Assembly (NCBI RefSeq): GCF_002775205.1
Contig: NC_036445.1
Coordinates: 4,794,802-4,858,801 of the forward strand
Direction of reading: 5' to 3'
Source: Xiphophorus maculatus
Lineage: Eukaryota > Chordata > Actinopteri > Cyprinodontiformes > Poeciliidae
DNA: 64,000 nt
The notes beneath the pieces were generated by a model. That model was not told the origin of the DNA. It saw only the letters and a list, made by a program, of their open reading frames with translations, and made no database searches. This document shows positions 58,141 to 64,000 of this stretch, piece after piece. The position numbers were made by a program, and so were the translations under genes. The number at the start of each line of letters is the position of its first letter. The first letter of the stretch is position 1.

Positions 58141-58593
58141 GCAGACATGCATGCGTGCAAATGTAAGATACACACTTTCAAGTCTTGAGGATGCACCTCG
58201 AGGGCCATATGAATAACAAATACCTCTCCCATCTGAAAGACCACAGAGTATTTCCAACCATTTCAGTACATTAGTCAGCAGTCCTTTGCACTACTTTGTG
58301 CATTAACAACACTTTTCACTGCAGTGTTACACTGCATATAAGTTTGTTTTCTAAGATCAAACTTTACATCGTCACTGATTTGACCTAGTCCTCCTTAACT
58401 TTGATGCAGTAGGAGAAGTTAAAGTCATTTACTGGGGCGATGTTTGGTCCTGTCAAGGCCAATCTGAGCCTTGCTGGAATACCTGTAGTGATGGTATCGT
58501 TTTAAACTGGTGAAAACCTCCCCCATCTCCCCGACACTGCCAGAACAAATGAGATTAGACAGGCACCCCTGGCCATTAACACTTGGTCCTTAC

Positions 58594-59117
58594 CTGAGTT
58601 TATTCTCCAGATGAAACCTTAGCTGAAACAGTTGGACATGTTTTGCTCACATTTCTATTAAATTGGAGGATATAGATGTTAGCATATTAATAACTACTCT
58701 TGTAAAGTTACGTAATATCAGAGAGTTTCTCAGAAATAATAAAACTTACCCCGTAACAGGTAAAGAAGAAATTCTCCTCAAACACAAAAACAGTTTGTTT
58801 GAAGCATTTGTAATCCAGGTTAAAAACGGTTTTATCCCAATATCCCGGTTACTTGAACACACCGTCAGTCACGTGTTAGCGAAGAAGTTACGCTATGATG
58901 TTTACAAGCTGCTGTGACGTTTTGATAATCAGGAGTCCAAGTGGGAGAATTTGCTGAAGTATCTGTGTTGGTGTATCTCAAACAAATGGTGATTTGGCTA
59001 ATGTTTTATAATAAATGCACATTGAACTTAAGCGCATGAGATTGTACGTTTGGAATGGCGACTACGGCTGTTTTTGGAGTCTGGCGTCGTGGAAAGCTGG
59101 AACGTAGCATGAAATTG
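58594..59117. promoter_or_regulatory. Candidate bidirectional promoter with first exons on both strands
   Basis: A CpG-richer patch (about 58840-59130) is flanked by outward-facing strong donors. On the + strand, ATG at 59055 opens 21 codons (MATTAVFGVWRRGKLERSMKL would be the start; residues 1-20 basic and hydrophobic) ending at TTG|GTGAGT, 59117/59118. On the - strand there is a donor GGG|GTAAGT after 58750. A small 29-nt segment, 58622-58594, with acceptor TTTCAG and donor CAG|GTAAGG, could be a following exon. GTCACGTG, an E-box of the CLEAR type, lies at 58868-58875. No downstream exon was recognised, so coding status is open. Confidence 0.35.
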
Positions 59118-59119
59118 GT

Positions 59120-61430
59120 GAGTCTGTTTATTCTGCTAGCATGTTGCTGGTAGCTAATGGTAATGTGACGTATGATACTCTGCTACCCTGATGCCATTAG
59201 CATTAGTTTAGTATGTACTATTATTGTGTCTTCATTAACTTGCTTTGTTGTTTTCTGTCTTCTGAATTCAATAGCCTTCTATTGAATTCAGATGCAAACT
59301 TGGCATGTGTAATATTCTATTCAGTTAATTAATGTAAAATGTATTGAATGTTTGTAAATGATTTGAAATGCATGCATATTTACTCATGTACCTTAGACTA
59401 AATTTGTCTGACTTTATTCAAATATAGACAATAAATATTTTGGATGTGTACAGTACATAAAACAAACTTAGTAGATTATGAACATAATAACTAAAGTATG
59501 AGTTCTGTTTATCAAATTTAGGCCAGGTGCACCCAGTTGGGTCAAACGATGGTGAGCTACTAAACCTGGAGTGAAAGAAACTTTCACCAGACTTTAGTGT
59601 TGTGCCTGTCTGGTAGGATGCTGCTGGGGCCGGTTTTTCTTTTTTCTTTTTGACTCCACTTTCACTCATACATACTCACCTCATCTTTATGGACCATAGT
59701 TATTTCCCGGGATTGTTCTTTTTATATGGACATTCAATTCTTGGGCTGTAATCGTTTCACAATTGTGAATAAACATGGTACATGGGTGCATGATGTTCGC
59801 TGTCTTTCAGACGAGTACCTCTACGAAAGTTTTCTTTTGTGGGGGATGGGAGCGGTTCTATTCCTTTTGGATTTGGATATACCAAACCAGCTGAAAATTC
59901 TAAGAGCACTTTATCATAAATTAATCAAACTTGTCTTCAGATTGTAAAAATTTGGGTTACTTGATAGTATTTATTTGTTTTTATTCAGATCACCTAATAT
60001 ATGGTACCAACATAAAATCTGAATTGTGTTTGTGTGTCATTTACCTTTCCAGCACCTCTTTTCTTCTGATAGCCCAAACTTTTATCATAGATGTAACCAT
60101 CTGCTGACAATACATATATTCTATATATATGCTACACAGTTTTGAGACCAATATTATGGCAATATTGGTGTCATGACTAGGGCAACTAGCCAAAGCAGAT
60201 CTATGTATTGTTTGTGAGCATAAAGTTTGTAAAGTAAGAACATTTTACAGAAGGTTTTGCTTTTGATGTTTCCTCTGCCAGTATAAAATATCTAGTGACA
60301 ATTGTTGATAGCATTAAAACAATGTTAATTACCCATAATCAACTTCCTCTATTTTCAGAATACTGTTTTTGCAGATACAACACTGTAAGATTTTTTGAAG
60401 TTTGTTACACTTTCCATGAGTTTCCAGTTTGAGTTGTGTGTGTATTATGATCAAAAGCATGGATTTCAGTGTTCAGCTGCTTCAAGAAAGAGTATGTTTT
60501 CTTTGTTATGGTGTCAATATCTCACCAAATTTTTCTTGCCTATATCTAAGGATTAACTAACTCTTCAACGTTCTTAATGTCACCAGTAGGGAGATGATTA
60601 TTAGCCAGTTAATTAGAAGGTAGGTCAAGCTGTCAACTTTTCTTTTAATGTCAAGCGTTGATTGACAGAACCATGTATCAGTGAAAAAAGTGAACTATTG
60701 ATTTAAATTGTTGGAAGAAACATGCTGATGTACGTATATTGATAACCATCAGAGGGCAATACTGGTTTGACTGGAGCAGAAATCACATCTGAATGCTGGC
60801 AGTATGTTTGTGTCGTGTTTTCCAGTTTTGACACATTTGCCACTGTTGGTTATAGGAAGTTTTCCGAGTTATAGAAAGTTCACAGCAGGATACTTTTTAA
60901 AGTCATGCTTTGGAGATGGACTTTTACTTTAACATTTTTCTTTTTCTTTTAATTTGATCTTGGGGAAATAATACAACTAGCATGAACTGCAAGCCTGAAC
61001 TTAACTAAAAAGGAGAAGTTAAGAAAATTATGATCTAAGCCATTTAAATTGCTAAACTGCAATTTTTTTTTAATCTGCCCACTACAGAGGAATTATAAAG
61101 TCAGTTTTCAAACACAGAAGACAGCGTAACTCGAGGGGATTTCACAACATATTTATATATTCCATGGATTGTTCCACTCATTTCTGTGTAATTAAGCAAA
61201 CACTGTTAATTTGCTGCTTAGATTAAATTAATTACATTTCCCAAACAATTTGTAAATTATGAACCGATAGCAAGTTTTTGTTTAAATGATACGGAATTTA
61301 TCAAAGCACTTGTGTTTGCGCAGACAAGCATCACTTCATAGGTTTAAAGGTTTGTGTTGCATAAGTGTTTATCAGGACGTGTTTAAATAAAAGCAGTTTT
61401 TTAGGCACAAATATGCAGTTTGTTGGCTTG
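59120..61430. other. AT-rich sequence, no gene recognised
   Basis: If the + strand first exon at 59055 is real this would be its intron. No further exon or structured repeat was found. Confidence 0.35.
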
Positions 61431-61445
61431 AGAGTGCAGGATTGC

Positions 61446-61512
61446 ATTTGTGTGGGTTGGCGTGTGTGTGTGTGGGTGGGTGTGGGCGTGTGTGTGTGTG
61501 TGTGTGTTGCAG
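61446..61512. repeat. (TG)n microsatellite
   Basis: TG-rich run with GGGTG interruptions. The reverse (CA)n run follows at 61655-61690, so the approximately 140-bp balanced segment between them is flanked by complementary repeats. Confidence 0.9.
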
Positions 61513-61654
61513 TGTTGTCAGATGTGATCCTATTTTCATTACTCACTGGCTCAAAGAAGGAGGTGAGGCCCTGGCTTGCAGCAGTGATAAATGCATTACT
61601 CCAATAAACCCTGTCTCCGCTGAGGTGCTGAATGCTGACATTCCCGTAAAGAAA

Positions 61655-61690
61655 CACACACACACACTCACCCACGCACACACACACCTG
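61655..61690. repeat. (CA)n microsatellite
   Basis: A CA dinucleotide run with CT and CG interruptions, complementary to the TG run at 61446. Confidence 0.85.
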
Positions 61691-62499
61691 CACTCTCGCA
61701 GAGGAAAAGAGAGATGAGGTGATGACAGAGAGAGAGGGATGAGTTTAAAGACAACCTGATAGAGAGAGAGCGACTGGCATAAAGAGATGAGAAATGGAAG
61801 AACACAAAGAATGAAAAACAAATGATGGGAGTGAAGAGGAAAAGAAAAGTCAGATTCATAGGAAATAAAATGAAAATAGCAAACTAGAGTTGAAAGAATA
61901 TAGTGAACATTAAATACTAGGAGTAAGTGGTGTGTACATGGAGACAAAAGGTTTGTGGTAGAAGTCTTCTGGAGGTGTTGTAGGGTTCTGAGGGGGCAGA
62001 AAAGTGGGAGGGTTAATGAACAGATTGATAGAAAGGTATAGATGGAGTGGTGGGAGGAAAGCAAAGGATCGGCAATGTCCGGCTGGCCTCTTTCTTATAA
62101 CCTCAATATCAACAAGGGTGTATTCCAAAATGTATTCCTGGAGGAGAATCAGGCTGAAAATATACACTGGATTTCTAGGATATCGTTCTAATCATGTAAA
62201 CATGCGGTTTCTGAAGTTTGTATGCACAGAAGTAGCTAAAAGTTTGTTAAAGTATGTAATATTAGTTTCCTGTTGATCTAAATTTGAATCTTTATTACAG
62301 GCTGCTGGTGATGGTGGATCTGGGTAAATTTGACTTGACACCACTTTGTTAAAAATGTAAATTCTGTTGCGACACCTCCAGGGGCTGCAACCATCTTCTG
62401 ATGTCTATTTATTTCTCATTTTGTACTATTTATTTCTTTATCTTTTTTATGTATGTATGTATATGTATATTGTATATTATGTATATACACATAACCTGC

Positions 62500-62582
62500 A
62501 TCTTAACTCGAGTCGACCAAATCTCAATCTCGTTGTAATCTGTTGATGACAATGACAAATAAATAAATCTTATCTTATCTTA
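62500..62582 (+). repeat. LINE-like 3' tail with (CTTAT)n
   Basis: AATCTCGTTGTAATCTGTTG, then GACAATGACAAATAAATAAA and CTTAT repeats match the usual 3' end of teleost non-LTR elements. Confidence 0.6.
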
Positions 62583-64000
62583 TTTGCCTCTTTCCCAAGT
62601 TTTTCCCACTTTTCATATTTAACTGATTTCCTGTCCCTGTCCAATTTCATACATATGTTCTTAGACCACTGCTATTCAGTGGTCAAAGTATTTTACATGA
62701 ATTTTGAAGATAACATCTCTCATATATTTTGATATGATTGTAAATATTTTCTCTAAAGTTGTTTTAAACCCCATTTATTACTGATTTTGGTTCTGGTAAC
62801 TATTCAGGATTGCTGACACTTATAAAATGTAACAGATTATTATTCCTAATCAAACCAAAGCAACACTTAAAGACCTTCTGTTTGTAAATATGATTTATTT
62901 TCATAATAATACTATAACCTTTAAAGAAGGATTATATTAATAAATACTTGAAATTCTTGGTTTTCAGAGCGATTAAAAACAAGACATTCTTCAATAAAAC
63001 TTTAAAAACCCTGTTTAACAGGTTTTAAACCTTGTTTAAATATTGCTTAAGATATTATTAAAAACCTAACAGAAGTGGTTAATATTTTTTTAGCAGAACA
63101 GAAAACATGGGGTCAATATTTTTGGACTGAATGGACAATTTTAACAACTAGCCAAACAAATGTTTTTGTAACTTGGAGGAAAATCTAATGGTCTGATAAT
63201 TGGTTAGTTACACAGTCAAGCTTATGGATTTTTATCATGAGCAGATTAGCTTTACTCGTATAAAGTAAAGGGTAGGTATACCTTACGCCACATAAAAACA
63301 AACTCTTGCTAGTTTTCTTTATCTCAAAAACTCAATATGTTCTCCTGTTAATTCATGAGCACATGAGAAGTGTAAACTAAGAGTCTTCCTCCACGGAGCA
63401 GGAAGCATTCTGCTCCTGCTTCACATGTTTAAGATTCCCAAATCAATAACTCATAACTAAAACTTTGTTAAAATACAAATAAATCTGGTTTAAGTGTATT
63501 GAGTTAGAAAAGTTGAAGCTTCGTTTTCAATGTGATCTATTCCCTGTCCTGAACAAATAACACAGGTCTCTCATGACAATTGCATCTAGTAGATGCAAAG
63601 GAAGAAGGGAACTCTCCAAAGTCTTTACAAAAAAGGGTTATCTCAAATGTTTCTAATATTAGATGAAGATGGAAGTACTGCAATTCATTTTTAGTTGGAT
63701 TTTATTTGTGTGCTAACTGGAAGAGCTTTGTTGAAATTCCTGTTGGAAAGTATGAAATAATCTAGATTAGTTTGTAATCTTTTGATGATAAAAGCATAAC
63801 TAAAATCTAATTTTCTTAAAATGTATCTGCGGCTTTGGCATATGGACTTAAAGTAAAAGTATTTATATTTTTTAAAAGAACCTATTTGTTAAATAAAATC
63901 AGAGTTACTTTGTGAATTTTTTGTTGTCCTGTATATTTTTGCTTGTGCTAATCTATACTCCCTGGTCACTTTATCATGTCTCCCTTTCTAGTACTGGGTT
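62583..64000. other. AT-rich sequence to the right edge, no gene recognised
   Basis: I see no coding exon, RNA gene or structured repeat. Confidence 0.4.

Noticed and set aside
58663-58917. 84-codon open frame on the + strand
   Set aside because: The frame only starts at a TTG; there is no ATG inside it and no family match. It overlaps the minus-strand donor segment, so it is not called as a gene.
59726-59947. 73-codon + strand frame
   Set aside because: No recognised motif or splice sites, and no link in phase to the candidate exon at 59055.
61543-62064. 173-codon frame on the - strand, longest in the right part
   Set aside because: It reads through (CA)n and GA-rich simple sequence, giving a Leu/Ser/His-rich peptide typical of repeats. 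There is no family resemblance.

Overview
The window is nuclear DNA of a ray-finned (teleost) fish. The evidence is vertebrate genes split by GT-AG introns, an AT-rich background, and interspersed repeats typical of teleosts: Tc1-like transposon relics, hAT-type MITEs, and LINE/SINE-like tails ending in short tandem repeats. The species cannot be named from the sequence.

Five protein-coding genes can be rebuilt exon by exon. (1) cnr2, cannabinoid receptor 2, + strand, 3553-4947. It has two coding exons, and the first, short one supplies the N-terminus. (2) akirin1, + strand, 8074-17402, five exons, a nuclear transcription co-regulator. (3) rhbdl2, + strand, 21777-25769, seven coding exons after an inferred 5'UTR exon ending at 19568; it is a rhomboid serine protease. 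(4) mycbp (AMY-1), - strand, 31586-29702, five exons. (5) rragc, + strand, 32807-44797, seven exons, the RagC GTPase of the mTORC1 amino-acid pathway. As I recall the human 1p34 map, the order akirin1-rhbdl2-mycbp-rragc matches it. Human GJA9 lies between MYCBP and RHBDL2, and no connexin-like reading frame is visible in that interval here. mycbp and rragc are head-to-head, about 1.2 kb apart.

Introns and intergenic DNA are rich in decayed transposons. The clearest are an internally deleted Tc1-like element in rragc intron 1 carrying a nested hAT-type MITE; a 1.4-kb hAT relic nearby that keeps a transposase C-terminus and carries another nested MITE; a 740-bp hAT-like element in rhbdl2 intron; and five relatives of one 'GTGTCAAACTCC' MITE family. 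rragc intron 3 holds a perfect 25-bp inverted repeat with a 4-base loop.

From about 46 kb to the right edge there is no recognisable protein-coding gene. This part has microsatellites, Tc1/mariner scraps, several blocks of balanced composition that look like candidate conserved non-coding elements (one with adjacent octamer-like motifs), and a CpG-richer spot near 58.6-59.1 kb that looks like a bidirectional promoter with splice-donor-bearing first exons on both strands. In human, POU3F1 lies beyond RRAGC in a gene-poor region, so a regulatory desert here is a plausible inference, not something shown.
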